The notes under the pieces: generated by a model
What the model saw: only the letters and a program-made list of their open reading frames with translations
The model's database searches: none
What the model was told of the DNA's origin: nothing
Source of the DNA: CAYFNF01 sp964344485
Lineage (GTDB): Bacteria; Patescibacteriota; Patescibacteriia; UBA9570; XYC2-FULL-38-9
NCBI GenBank assembly: GCA_964344485.1
Contig: CAYFNF010000006.1
Coordinates: 34,574 to 98,573 of the forward strand
Reading direction: 5' to 3'
DNA: 64,000 nucleotides
In this document: piece by piece, positions 42,906 through 52,153 of the stretch
Layout of the letters: each line of letters starts with the position of its first letter
How positions within the stretch are numbered: position 1 is the stretch's first letter
Made by a program: the position numbers and the translations under genes

Positions 42906-43850
42906 TTATTTAGTGATCACAGTACCCGCGTTTCCTTCTAACGCATCAGTCACTTTTTCTATTGAAGTAATAATAACCTTCTTCCCTCCTTGGCGAATAA
43001 AGTCTACTGCAGCAAGTACTTTTGGCCCCATACTCCCTGCTGGAAACTGACCTTCTGCATGGTACTGCACTGCTTGGTCCACGGTCATGCTGTCTAGCTC
43101 TTCTTGATTCTCTTCGCCAAAATTGATACAAACCTTCTCTACTCCGGTTACAATAAGCAATGTATCTGCTTCTACGCCGCGACCTAATACAGCAGAAGCA
43201 AAATCTTTGTCTACGACTCCGTCTATTCCTTCTAACCATCCACGGTCGTCATAGTACGCAGGGATGCCGCCTCCGCCAACCGCGATGACGATATATCCTT
43301 GCTCGAGCAACAGCTGCACTGCTTCAGTGTTAATAACTTCTAGCGGCTTCGGAGACGGAACGACGCGTCGATATCCACGGCCAGAGTCCTCTTTCATAAT
43401 CCATCCTCGTTCTTTCTCCAGCGCTTCTACCTCTTCTTTTTTATAGAACGGTCCAACAAACTTTGTCGGGTTCTGAATAGAAGGATCATCACGATCTACT
43501 AGGACCTGCGATACCACGGTCGATACTTTCGCACCTGACTCTCCCATATCATGCAGCACATTCATTAAGCACTGTTCGATCATGTACCCCATCCATCCTT
43601 CAGTGTCGGCAACGAGCACTCCTAAAGGCAGCGGCGGTACAGAGTCACTTGCCATCTCCCCGCGGATTAGTGCATTCCCAACTTGCGGACCATTACCGTG
43701 AGTAATGACTACTTCATATCCGTCTGTGATCATTTGCGCAATTCCTTTCAGACTCTGACGCGTATTCTCAAATTGCTCGTGAATGTTCCCTTCTTGATGC
43801 TCTTGATTAATTGCATTTCCACCCAATGCAACTACAATACGTTTTTTCAT
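42906..43850 (-). CDS. arcC: Carbamate kinase
   Basis: Transfers phosphate from carbamoyl phosphate to ADP (ATP formation). The 314-aa product shows RIVVALGGNAI, THGNGPQVGN, VVPSPKPLEV, VIAVGGGGIPAY, VDKDFASAVL and GSMGPKVLAAVDF, the amino-acid-kinase motifs of ArcC in the right order and normal length. Arginine deiminase and ornithine carbamoyltransferase are not in the window. Seven nt separate it from the upstream lipoprotein gene; no SD. Confidence 0.96.
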   Translation of the reverse strand: MKKRIVVALGGNAINQEHQEGNIHEQFENTRQSLKGIAQMITDGYEVVITHGNGPQVGNALIRGEMASDSVPPLPLGVLVADTEGWMGYMIEQCLMNVLHDMGESGAKVSTVVSQVLVDRDDPSIQNPTKFVGPFYKKEEVEALEKERGWIMKEDSGRGYRRVVPSPKPLEVINTEAVQLLLEQGYIVIAVGGGGIPAYYDDRGWLEGIDGVVDKDFASAVLGRGVEADTLLIVTGVEKVCINFGEENQEELDSMTVDQAVQYHAEGQFPAGSMGPKVLAAVDFIRQGGKKVIITSIEKVTDALEGNAGTVITK

Positions 43851-43857
43851 ATGGCTA

Positions 43858-44658
43858 TTAATACTGTTTCTTATCTATCCAGTCTAACGCGTAGTCGATA
43901 AGCTCACGTTCATGTGTGTCCGGAATTGCTGCAAACTCTACGTGATTAAAGACCTCATGCTGCGCGCGCAGTCCGCGAGCTGCTTGTTCTTCTTGCGTAC
44001 CTGAGTAATCCGGAGGGATAAAGTGTGTGCGGCCAAACTCTCGTGTGATTGCTGTGATCACTAACGCGTCTTTATAATCCGATACACTAATAAGCGTATT
44101 GGTGTTAATAAAATCAGAGGTTTCATCATGCTTCTCAGCTGGCCACGAACATTGAAATCGCTCATTGGTTGCGCCGTTACGCAGTACGTACGGCATCACT
44201 ACTTCAGATCCTTTTCGACAGTAGGTGTTAATAAGCTCAGTGACAACGTCTTGGTTGTACGTTGTCTTATCTTGGTTATCCTCAAACTGTCGTACTTCCA
44301 TCTCATAGTGGTACTGCCAATTTCCGTAGCTTCTCCCTTCAGAATGAGTGATATCAAACGCCTCACCTTCAGCTTGGTAATATAAACAACGCACGCCTTG
44401 GCTCTCCTGATTTACAAACATAGCTGCTGGCGTGGTACTGGTCGCATTTGGTTCGAATTCAAATCGTGCAGTTGTCTTTTTCTCCCAACCATCTTTTACT
44501 GACGGGCATTCACTTTGCAGCCAATTTCTATCCACGGTAGAATCGGTCGATGATGGCCCAGCCTGGATCATATCATCATCTTCAACATCTCGGCACCCAA
44601 ACCCCACAGTAATTAATGCAATAGAAATAATAACACCTAGAACGTAAACCTTCTTCAT
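43858..44658 (-). CDS. Lipoprotein of unknown function
   Basis: 266 aa. Signal with lipobox TVGFGC (Cys at 22). The mature domain is a mixed fold with several Cys (SECPSV, GVRCLYY, TYCRKG, RFQCSW) and no motif I recognise. It precedes carbamate kinase by 7 nt in the same direction and follows the TspO-like gene after 25 nt, so the group from 46434 down to 42906 may be co-transcribed. Confidence 0.7.
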   Translation of the reverse strand: MKKVYVLGVIISIALITVGFGCRDVEDDDMIQAGPSSTDSTVDRNWLQSECPSVKDGWEKKTTARFEFEPNATSTTPAAMFVNQESQGVRCLYYQAEGEAFDITHSEGRSYGNWQYHYEMEVRQFEDNQDKTTYNQDVVTELINTYCRKGSEVVMPYVLRNGATNERFQCSWPAEKHDETSDFINTNTLISVSDYKDALVITAITREFGRTHFIPPDYSGTQEEQAARGLRAQHEVFNHVEFAAIPDTHERELIDYALDWIDKKQY

Positions 44659-44683
44659 AGTATTTATTTAATAATTAAATACT

Positions 44684-45442
44684 CTACTTTGTACTTGTAC
44701 GGTTGTGATCTCGTAACACGTGAAAACCGATAAAAAGGAATAGTAGAATAATCACGCTGAGCGCTGTATATCGAATAACTGCTATATCATATTGCTTCGC
44801 TAGTATACCAATAATTGCCCAAATCAGGACCAATGAGATGACCACATCACGACACCGAAGAATCAACCCAATCCCGATGAGCGACGCAACTGCAATCATG
44901 ATCGCAGCCCAAGTCTGTGGTTCTATTCCCCATCCGCTCCATTCATAGACATACAACATAGCGGATACATTAGCGATGGTCGCAACACAGATCCATCCTA
45001 AGTACACACTAAACGGTAAGTGCAGTAACATATACTCTATATCAATCTTCAATGCTCGTTTCTTGCTGCACAGCTGAAAATAGATTGCAATTAATAGAGC
45101 GAGAATTAACAACATGCATAGCACGCTAGTAGCGATGTATTCATAATGCCACAAGAACATCCATATACTGTTTGCAATACTCGTACCAATAAACAGCCAT
45201 ATAACTCTTTGGATCTTCTCTTTTTTTCTTCCTTGTTCTGTGAATAGATATATCACAAAGCCGAACAGTAGCAGATAGATCAGAGTCCAAATCGTAAACA
45301 CATACGCTGCGGGAACAAAATAGATAGGAATACTATCAGAAACCTCTCCAGTGGTCTGGCCGTTAAACGGGAGGATGTTCGCAAGTGCATTAACGACTAT
45401 CGTCGCTATAAATGCTACTACTGCAAAGACTCGTACTGCCAT
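44684..45442 (-). CDS. TspO/MBR-related tryptophan-rich membrane protein
   Basis: 252 aa with seven or more hydrophobic segments. The N-terminal half has TspO/MBR-like features: VVNALANILPFNGQTTGEVSD, PAAYVFTIWTLIYLLLFGF, and a later NSIWMFLWHYEY with Trp-rich helices and LPFSVYLGWICVATIANVSA. It is longer than classical TspO (about 160 aa) and fits the extended branch. Members bind porphyrins or act as sensors; a role here is unclear. It lies 2 nt after the aldolase in the same direction. Confidence 0.75.
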   Translation of the reverse strand: MAVRVFAVVAFIATIVVNALANILPFNGQTTGEVSDSIPIYFVPAAYVFTIWTLIYLLLFGFVIYLFTEQGRKKEKIQRVIWLFIGTSIANSIWMFLWHYEYIATSVLCMLLILALLIAIYFQLCSKKRALKIDIEYMLLHLPFSVYLGWICVATIANVSAMLYVYEWSGWGIEPQTWAAIMIAVASLIGIGLILRCRDVVISLVLIWAIIGILAKQYDIAVIRYTALSVIILLFLFIGFHVLRDHNRTSTK

Positions 45443-45444
45443 AA

Positions 45445-46434
45445 TTATGAATAAAATTCTTTAGCTTGTTCTAGGGTCTTTAACTCTATTTCTGATGCAT
45501 GACCTGCTGTTCCAAACGCGTTCATGCGCTCTGCAATCAGTGCAGTAAGATACTCGCGCGCTGGGCCGAGGTATTCACGTGGATCAAATGCCTCTGGTTG
45601 TTCAGCAAAAACCTTCCGTATAGTGCCTGTGACTGCCATGCGCCCGTCAGTATCAACGTTCACTTTCGCAACCCCGTGTGGGATGACGGATTGAATCTGC
45701 TCCACTGGAACTCCTTTAGCATTTGGCATATTTCCACCATAAGTGTTCACTAGGTCTACGAGCTCTTGAGGTACAGAAGAAGAACCATGCATAACCATTG
45801 CCAAGTCCGGCATGCGCTTGTGAATATCTTTTACAATGTCTAGTGCGAGCTTTGGCTCTTTTTTAAATTTATACGCGCCATGCGACGTGCCAATAGCAAC
45901 TGCAAGCGAATCCACATTTGTCTGCTTTACAAAATCCACTGCTTGGTCCGGGTCTGTTAATTCGATCTTTCCTGATCCTACCCCATCTTCAATACCGCCC
46001 AGGGTTCCGAGCTCACCTTCTACTGTAATCCCTAGCGGATGACAGTACTCTACCACCTCTTTAGTAATCTTCACATTATCTTCATACGAATTTGGGTTTT
46101 TTCCGGTTTCGTCTAAAGATCCATCAATCATTACTGAGGTAAATCCTAGCTCCACTGCTTCTTTCACGGTCTCCATAGAATTCCCGTGGTCTAGATGCAT
46201 GGCAACAGGAATATCTGGATTATCTTCAGCCGCTGCTTCCATGAGCTTCTTTAAGTAGATCATCTTTGAATACTTCAATGCTCCGCGTGACGCTTGAATA
46301 ATCACAGGTGATTGTGTCTCTGACGCTGCTTGCATGATCGCTTGGATCTGCTCCATATTATTCACATTAAACGCGCCCACACAGTACTGATGCTCTAAAG
46401 CGTGATCTAGTAGAATTTTGCTTGGTACTAACAT
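45445..46434 (-). CDS. fba: Class II fructose-bisphosphate aldolase
   Basis: Zinc-dependent cleavage of fructose 1,6-bisphosphate in glycolysis. The 329-aa product has YCVGAFNVNNMEQ, AMHLDHGNSME (zinc His), DGSLDE, GELGTLGG, GTSHGAYK, MHGSSSVP and KVNVDTDGRMA, all class II landmarks. Followed closely by the TspO-like gene. A TATGAT about 25 nt upstream is a possible -10. No SD. Confidence 0.97.
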   Translation of the reverse strand: MLVPSKILLDHALEHQYCVGAFNVNNMEQIQAIMQAASETQSPVIIQASRGALKYSKMIYLKKLMEAAAEDNPDIPVAMHLDHGNSMETVKEAVELGFTSVMIDGSLDETGKNPNSYEDNVKITKEVVEYCHPLGITVEGELGTLGGIEDGVGSGKIELTDPDQAVDFVKQTNVDSLAVAIGTSHGAYKFKKEPKLALDIVKDIHKRMPDLAMVMHGSSSVPQELVDLVNTYGGNMPNAKGVPVEQIQSVIPHGVAKVNVDTDGRMAVTGTIRKVFAEQPEAFDPREYLGPAREYLTALIAERMNAFGTAGHASEIELKTLEQAKEFYS

Positions 46435-46501
46435 AGTGTGTATAAATAATTACCACTGTATCATACCATAAAAAACACCCTTTCTCCTTACTCGCTATGA
46501 A

Positions 46502-46525
46502 AAAACCGCGTTTTACCGCGGTTTT
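46502..46525 (-). terminator. Terminator after the 46530..47741 gene
   Basis: AAAACCGCG and CGCGGTTTT pair across a 6-nt loop and on the minus strand are followed by TTTTTTC. It ends the two-gene surface-protein operon. Confidence 0.85.
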
Positions 46526-46529
46526 CTGA

Positions 46530-47741
46530 TTATTTCTTTGTTTTAAACTTCTTCCATTTGCTCCACTTTCCCCAGCCAGCGTCGTTTCCTGCTCGTGCTT
46601 TAAAACGATACTGCGTGCCTTTCTTTAAGTACTTCTGTTTCAATCGCTTATAGTTATTCTTCACATTCTTAAACTTGACTACTTGCGTGTACCCCTTCTT
46701 CTTAGCTTTCTTTTTAGCAAGAACAAACTGATACTTTGTTGCGGTTGATTTTGCTTTTACCCAAAGCTTTGCAGTCCTCTTCTTCTTGTTCTTTACTTTC
46801 ATCTTGCTCTTCTTGATCTTTCCAGGTTTTGTAAGCTCTGAAATAACGACCGTGCTCGCAGATACGGCAAACTTCACGCCTTCGCCTAGTTCTTCAGTAG
46901 TTGCTTGCATATAATAGGTGTCAGGCACGGTTGGATTGAGAACGTTACTCAAAATAATGTCATACGTACCTACTGGTATACCATCAATAGCTCCGCAGGA
47001 ATAGATATACTTTGTGTCTGAAGAGCCACAGGTTAATGCACCATCTAAATTCCCTTCTGCATTATCAGCTGTGGCATTAGATAGATCGACGCCAGTCACA
47101 TCTGAAAGCGTATTGTCTCCAATAGGAATCAGGTATAGCTTCTCCCCTTTCATAATAGCTCTATCCAACGTCACATTTATCGTATACTGCGCTGCTGCTC
47201 CGGCGACTGTAGAATCCGACGCAAATGTTACTGCACTGATAGCATTAGAATCACTAGTATCATCGCCCTCTCCTGTTAATACGAAAGATACAGACCTGGT
47301 TGAATCATCGAAGCTTGCATGATCCTCTTCTGTAACTGTGGAAACTTCTAATGCATACGTGCTTGCAGATTCAGCATTTGTTATTTCTAGATCAAATGAA
47401 TATCCGCCTGGTAATAACGCCTTGGTCATTGTGACGACAAAAATGTCATCTTCGCAGGTCAGGTCAGCAGAGAATGTCGGATCAGAAAATGCGCCTGGAT
47501 TACAATTGAAGTCAGCTGTTTTACCATTGCCAGAATCCCAGTACATGAAATAGATTGACTTTCCAACATCAAGGTTGCTCTCACTCGTAAAACCTATTTC
47601 ATGTACGGTGTCCTTTCCAGCTTCTGTACTAGCTGGATTGACAGAGACCGAGGTCACAATAGCGTCCTCTGCATTCGCAGCTAACGGAAGGTACGCTGCG
47701 ATGAAGCAGAAAATGCTGGTGACGAATAATTGTTTCTTCAT
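46530..47741 (-). CDS. Secreted protein with lysine-rich Fn3-like C-terminal domain
   Basis: 403 aa. Signal peptide 1-24 (AANA-E). Two related beta-sandwich segments follow (about 30-160 and 165-305; both include S.(V/T)AGAAA/STEAGK.. .Y/HE and a G.Y(S/D)(F/I) near the end). The last about 95 residues are a Fn3-like domain saturated with Lys (KIKKSKMKVKNKKKRTAKLW, ending WGKWSKWKKFKTKK), homologous to the C-termini of the 40798 and 47763 products. Probably surface-attached. It is the second gene after 47763..49451 (21-nt gap). Confidence 0.78.
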   Translation of the reverse strand: MKKQLFVTSIFCFIAAYLPLAANAEDAIVTSVSVNPASTEAGKDTVHEIGFTSESNLDVGKSIYFMYWDSGNGKTADFNCNPGAFSDPTFSADLTCEDDIFVVTMTKALLPGGYSFDLEITNAESASTYALEVSTVTEEDHASFDDSTRSVSFVLTGEGDDTSDSNAISAVTFASDSTVAGAAAQYTINVTLDRAIMKGEKLYLIPIGDNTLSDVTGVDLSNATADNAEGNLDGALTCGSSDTKYIYSCGAIDGIPVGTYDIILSNVLNPTVPDTYYMQATTEELGEGVKFAVSASTVVISELTKPGKIKKSKMKVKNKKKRTAKLWVKAKSTATKYQFVLAKKKAKKKGYTQVVKFKNVKNNYKRLKQKYLKKGTQYRFKARAGNDAGWGKWSKWKKFKTKK

Positions 47742-47762
47742 AGTTAATCTATATTTATAAAA

Positions 47763-49451
47763 TTATTTCTTAGTTCTAAACTTCACCCACTTGGTCCAGT
47801 CGCTGAAATAGTGAGTTCCATCAACAGTACGACGTTTTCGTGCACGTACTCTGTACTTAGTGCCAGCCTTCAATTTCTTCATCACCTTCTTCTTCTTGTT
47901 CTTTTTCACTCGGAAAGTCTTGTGCTTCTTGTACTTCTTCTTTTTCTTGTTCCATTTTTGGAGCTTCAGTACTGTCACGTATGAGTGCTTTTTCCATGTT
48001 GTGGTGGCTCTCTTGCGTTTGCGTAGTTTCTTTTTTACTTTCAGCTTCTTTACTTTGGCTGCTGGAGAGTAATCCAGTGCTGTTGTAGTAAAGGATACTA
48101 TTTCAGTACAGCCAGATTCATATGTCTGATAATCTGTGATGTATTCAGCGTAGATACACGCGTAATAGGTGGTACCTGGATTTAAACCTTCTAGCGTGGT
48201 GCTCTGTCCTGATAGCTCCGGAACGGTCTGCAAATCAGTGAACGCTTCATCAGTACCGTAATTGAGGATTAAACTGGTAAACGCAGATGATGGTAGCATC
48301 CATGAAAACGCCACTGTAGTCTGCGTAATATCAGTAGTAGCAAGCTCTGCTGGTGGATACGGTATTGGATACTCGTCTGCACCGATATCGTATCCATCTT
48401 TATATGGACGTGGCTCTCCGTCAAAATCTTCTGTTACCAATTCAATCTCTGTTCCAGTTTCTAACGCTGGTGACGATGAGCTTATATGAAAATCACCTGC
48501 TTCAATATCAATAAACTCTGGATCGTCAGACAAGGAACTGCCGCCATATCCCATTGCTTGCCACTCTTCAAGAGAGTATTTGCCGCCTCCGTTCAGAAAA
48601 AAGGCGTTCTCTTGTTTTGGAAGGTAGAAGATATTATTGTTGGAGCTGAAACTCCCCATGCTGCTTATATCATCTTCGAATTGATACGCATATGCATCAG
48701 AATCTGAAGTAGAAAAGATATTATTCACAATGGTAACGTTCGGTCCACTAGAGAAACCAGCCAACCGAATAAACTCAACTCGCTCTTGATTATAGAATGT
48801 ATTATTCGCAATGGTGATGTCTCCAACTGTATCAGCCATTAATACTCCTTGAGCATCCACATTGTAGATAATATTATTTGTAAACGTTAATCCATCTCCA
48901 TTTTGAGAATTCACCGCTACTGCTACATTGTAAAACGTGTTTCTGTTGAACGTTATATCTGCAGCGTTATTGCCAAATATTGCAGATTGCTGATTATAAT
49001 TATGGATAGTATTATTCTCAAATGTCAGACGCGATCCATTGATTGAAAGACCGACGTTACCCACGTCATTGCCTGCGAATTCCAAACCTGAAATCGTGAC
49101 ATATTGTATAGAATCAGCTTCAAATATGACTGTATGTTGAGAAGAAGACACCTTAGATAGTACTGCCTGCTCCTTGTCTTGCCACTGCTGTATAGTAGTA
49201 GGCTTCTCTTCAGTGCCTGAAACCGTCTTGGCAATTCTCACAGAACTATCTACTTCGAATGTTCCGGCAAGATGTAGCGTCCCTCCGGATGAGAGCATGT
49301 TCAAACCCGTATCTATAGTTGCACACGGTGCTGCTTCAGAGCAGCTTGCATTATCCACTCCATTCTCTGCATCAACGTAAAAGTCAGCTGCTAACGCAGA
49401 CGAAGATAACACAGCCCAAATAAAAAGGCTGGTGAAGATAACTTTTCTCAT
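47763..49451 (-). CDS. Secreted beta-helix protein with Fn3 and lysine-rich C-terminal domains
   Basis: 562 aa, same architecture as the 40798..42567 product: signal peptide (ALA-A, about 21), DFYVDAENGVDNASCSEAAPC start, NosD-like beta-helix (NNTIHNYNQQSAIFGNNAAD, FNRNTFYNVA), EPRPYKDGYDIGADEYPIPYPP junction, one Fn3 (VAFSWMLPSSAFTSLILNYGT) and the Lys-rich Fn3-like tail ending WVKFRTKK. The two are clear paralogues, including the junction motif. Divergent from the SRAP gene. A TATAAT lies about 45 nt upstream. Surface location is inferred. Confidence 0.82.
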   Translation of the reverse strand: MRKVIFTSLFIWAVLSSSALAADFYVDAENGVDNASCSEAAPCATIDTGLNMLSSGGTLHLAGTFEVDSSVRIAKTVSGTEEKPTTIQQWQDKEQAVLSKVSSSQHTVIFEADSIQYVTISGLEFAGNDVGNVGLSINGSRLTFENNTIHNYNQQSAIFGNNAADITFNRNTFYNVAVAVNSQNGDGLTFTNNIIYNVDAQGVLMADTVGDITIANNTFYNQERVEFIRLAGFSSGPNVTIVNNIFSTSDSDAYAYQFEDDISSMGSFSSNNNIFYLPKQENAFFLNGGGKYSLEEWQAMGYGGSSLSDDPEFIDIEAGDFHISSSSPALETGTEIELVTEDFDGEPRPYKDGYDIGADEYPIPYPPAELATTDITQTTVAFSWMLPSSAFTSLILNYGTDEAFTDLQTVPELSGQSTTLEGLNPGTTYYACIYAEYITDYQTYESGCTEIVSFTTTALDYSPAAKVKKLKVKKKLRKRKRATTTWKKHSYVTVLKLQKWNKKKKKYKKHKTFRVKKNKKKKVMKKLKAGTKYRVRARKRRTVDGTHYFSDWTKWVKFRTKK

Positions 49452-49508
49452 TTTTTATTATAATTTCTAATACACACCATATAATTATAACATTTTTCGT
49501 ATTCTTGC

Positions 49509-49514
49509 TACAAT
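49509..49514 (+). promoter_or_regulatory. -10 box for leaderless SRAP mRNA
   Basis: TACAAT ends 6 nt before ATG 49521. The -35 is poor. Confidence 0.5.
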
Positions 49515-49520
49515 AGATGT

Positions 49521-50207
49521 ATGTGTGGACGGTATTCCCTAGTAGCAAAACAGAACGAACTGCTGGAACGGTTTAAGGTCAAGAAGGTCGTAGGCCGATT
49601 ACTACCACGTTTTAATGCTGCTCCATCGCAGCAACTTCCGCTGATTGCCTGTGATGATCCTGAACGTATGGTATTAGCAGAATGGGGGTTAGTTCCAGCG
49701 TGGATGAAAGATGAATCTAGCCCAAAACGGTTGATCAACGCACGCGCAGAGACTTTAGCCGAGAAACCTACGTTTAAAACAGCTGCGGCCAAGCGTCGCT
49801 GCTTGGTGATCGCTGATGGATTTTATGAATGGGCGAAAGTCCCTGGACAAAAATTCAAACAACCGTACCGCATTGTGTTAAAAAATGAAGAACCGTTTGC
49901 CATGGCAGGGATCTATGAAATCCGAAAAGATGCGAAGAAGAAAGAGTACATCGAGTTTGCAATTGTTACAGTTGAAGCAAACACCATGATGGCACGTATT
50001 CATGACCGTATGCCTGCAGTGTTAAAAAAGGAAGATGAGAAGAAGTGGCTCGATACTACACTACCAATGAAACAAGCGCTCGCCATGCTTAAACCGTACC
50101 CTGCAAACAAGATGAATGCGTATCCGATCTCTACAGCAGTGAACAACGTGGATAACGATTCTCCGGATATTATTCAAGAGCTCCCAACTCAGAAGCCGCT
50201 GATCTAG
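49521..50207 (+). CDS. yedK: SRAP-domain protein (YedK/HMCES), abasic-site DNA-protein crosslinker
   Basis: Shields abasic sites in single-stranded DNA by a covalent bond through Cys2. The 228-aa product starts MCGRYSL (Cys2 after Met removal) and has RFNAAPSQQLP, WGLVPAW, INARAETL, DGFYEW (catalytic Glu) and ARIHDRMP (catalytic His). It lies next to a translesion polymerase and a LexA/UmuD-type repressor, so the block from 49521 to 52081 is a DNA-damage tolerance module, though it is convergent with the polymerase and carries no copy of the repressor palindrome. Confidence 0.95.
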   Translation: MCGRYSLVAKQNELLERFKVKKVVGRLLPRFNAAPSQQLPLIACDDPERMVLAEWGLVPAWMKDESSPKRLINARAETLAEKPTFKTAAAKRRCLVIADGFYEWAKVPGQKFKQPYRIVLKNEEPFAMAGIYEIRKDAKKKEYIEFAIVTVEANTMMARIHDRMPAVLKKEDEKKWLDTTLPMKQALAMLKPYPANKMNAYPISTAVNNVDNDSPDIIQELPTQKPLI

Positions 50208-50223
50208 TTGTTTATAGACCGCC

Positions 50224-51504
50224 CTACTGCGCGTCGCCTAAAAATGGAAGAGAGATAAAGTGTCGGGTCCCTCGAATGTGATGTGTCCGATTTTTTTGTC
50301 TCTGATCTGGTTGTGCGTGCACCAAAAAGCTACTTCCCAGAAACACAGTGTGCTTCCCGAACTTCTCTGACAGTGCATCGACACATTCATACAAACGCTT
50401 CATTTTCTCTATCTGCAGTGGCGGCTCAAAGAGATTCAACTGAATAGAGTCACGGGTCTGAAGATGATGCAGCCACACACCCGTGGCACGATACTGCTGC
50501 TCAGCACGAAACAGCTTCTTAAAGACCTCGGCAACCAACGGCATGGTCTCATTCGGAAAGCTCGTTGCGCGATTCAACCGAATCTCCATGCCGTGATATC
50601 GAAAATCATTGGTTTTAAGATACAGGCTCATGCGCTGTGCTGCCAGCCCATGCCGACGACACTTGATAAACGCGTTCTCTATATTCTTAGAGAGCTGAGC
50701 AAAGACATATTTCGGGTTAGTGGAGGCTGGAGTAAATGTCTTAGTCTTGCTGATGCCTTTATAGTCGTCCCTCTCCTTCTCTTGCACTGCGTGAATACTA
50801 CGTCCGTTCAATTCATGCCACATCTCTTGGTGCGGCTTAGTCATCTTTTTCTCCACCCACTCGATCGGCTTCTGCGTAAACTCCCAAGCATTGGAGATAC
50901 TGTACTTGGTGAGATAGCACGTGGTCTGCCGACCGATTCCCCACACCTCTTCTACTGGTGTATCTTCCAAGACCTGCTGGATATTTTCAGAATGAATTAC
51001 TGTTAAGCCCGAGGGCTTCTCTCGCTTTGAAGCAATTTTTGACAACGTCTTGCTGTAGGACAACCCAACAGATACAGTGATGCCTAAACTTTTTTCGATC
51101 TGTTGCTTAATCTCCAGCGCCATCTGCGGATACGACTTATGCATGGGTCGACGTAAGCCCGTGAGGTCAGCAAACGCTTCATCAATAGAGTACTCTTCTA
51201 CTTGAGACGTAGTTCGACGGATAATATCAAACATACGCTTGGAAAACAGGCTGTATGTCTCGTAATTCGACGGCAGCACCACTAGCTCTGGATGCTCTTT
51301 TTTTGCCTGCCACAACGGCACGCCGCGCTTTATGCCTAGTGCTTTGGCTTCATAGCTAGCGGCAGAGACGATATTCCGCTCTTTGCCAGTGACCACTGGT
51401 TTGCCTTTATACGCTGGATTCAACGCTTGTTCACAAGAAGCAAAAAAAGCGTCCGCATCAACATGAATAATCGCTCGTTTATTTGGATTCAAGCGAACGT
51501 TCAT
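50224..51504 (-). CDS. Y-family translesion DNA polymerase (UmuC/DinB type)
   Basis: 426 aa. Catalytic motifs: IHVDADAFFASCEQ (metal Asp), YSIDEAFADL (Asp-Glu pair), SVGLSYSKTLSKIASKREKPSGL and the helix-hairpin region PVEEVWGIGRQT. A perfect beta-clamp binding motif QLNLF lies near residue 380, after the little-finger domain. It starts 4 nt after the LexA/UmuD-type gene, an arrangement like umuDC. Its expression should follow the palindrome-controlled promoter at 52088..52117. Confidence 0.93.
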   Translation of the reverse strand: MNVRLNPNKRAIIHVDADAFFASCEQALNPAYKGKPVVTGKERNIVSAASYEAKALGIKRGVPLWQAKKEHPELVVLPSNYETYSLFSKRMFDIIRRTTSQVEEYSIDEAFADLTGLRRPMHKSYPQMALEIKQQIEKSLGITVSVGLSYSKTLSKIASKREKPSGLTVIHSENIQQVLEDTPVEEVWGIGRQTTCYLTKYSISNAWEFTQKPIEWVEKKMTKPHQEMWHELNGRSIHAVQEKERDDYKGISKTKTFTPASTNPKYVFAQLSKNIENAFIKCRRHGLAAQRMSLYLKTNDFRYHGMEIRLNRATSFPNETMPLVAEVFKKLFRAEQQYRATGVWLHHLQTRDSIQLNLFEPPLQIEKMKRLYECVDALSEKFGKHTVFLGSSFLVHAQPDQRQKNRTHHIRGTRHFISLPFLGDAQ

Positions 51505-51508
51505 ATCG

Positions 51509-52081
51509 TTAGTACTTACGCACTACTCCAATCACCACGCCGCCGATGACTAAATCACCAGCTGGAACAATAGGCTTGAACTTTGGATTCTCTGGCATCA
51601 GCACGACCTTGCTCCCAGACTTCTGCAGACGTTTAATGGTCCATTCACTATCCACGCACGCAACCACGATGTCATCATTCTTTGCTTGCTTGCTTTTATC
51701 CACTAATACCAAATCTCCAGGATGCAGGCCTGCATTGATCATAGAATTGCCAGAGACTCGTAGTAAAAAAGTCGCTTGACGATTTTGAATCAGATAATCA
51801 TCGATACTGATCGCATCAGCCAGCTCCTCTTCTGCTGGAGACGGAAACCCGGCTTCTACGTCTCCCAAAATCTTCACACCGTACAATAACTCTCCTGGAA
51901 TAAGCTTGCCATTACGGTCTTTTTGCACCACGCCTTGTGCAAGCAATTTTTGTACTAGCCGATAGACCGCATTCTTTGACTTCACGCCGAATAACGACAG
52001 CATTTCGCTATACGCAGGGAGGCGTTTATTCTTTTCATAAAATCGCTGTAGTATCGCGACCTTCTTTTGTAGAGAGTCCAT
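51509..52081 (-). CDS. LexA/UmuD-type self-cleaving repressor
   Basis: 190 aa. An N-terminal winged helix (about 1-60: AYSEMLSLFGVKSKNAVYRLVQKLL) joins an S24 peptidase domain. The cleavage site Ala77-Gly78 is in VEAGFPSPAEEE, closely like UmuD; the catalytic pair is Ser113 (SGNSM) and Lys150 (TIKRL), 37 residues apart as in E. coli LexA. So one protein combines LexA-type DNA binding with an UmuD-like C-domain. ATG 52081 is chosen because a consensus -10 ends 6 nt before it. It is co-transcribed with a Y-family polymerase, with its own palindromic operator in the promoter. Confidence 0.92.
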   Translation of the reverse strand: MDSLQKKVAILQRFYEKNKRLPAYSEMLSLFGVKSKNAVYRLVQKLLAQGVVQKDRNGKLIPGELLYGVKILGDVEAGFPSPAEEELADAISIDDYLIQNRQATFLLRVSGNSMINAGLHPGDLVLVDKSKQAKNDDIVVACVDSEWTIKRLQKSGSKVVLMPENPKFKPIVPAGDLVIGGVVIGVVRKY

Positions 52082-52087
52082 ACATAC

Positions 52088-52117
52088 AGTATACGTGAAC
52101 GATCGTTCACTTGTCAA
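52088..52117 (-). promoter_or_regulatory. SOS-type promoter with 16-bp operator
   Basis: Minus-strand TTGACA (52117..52112), 18-nt spacer, TATACT (52093..52088). The spacer contains the perfect palindrome GTGAACGATCGTTCAC (52095..52110), the probable binding site of the adjacent LexA/UmuD-type repressor. The +1 falls on the ATG. Confidence 0.88.
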
Positions 52118-52153
52118 GAGGCAGCTGTATACTGCTCCTATTGCAGCGAAACT

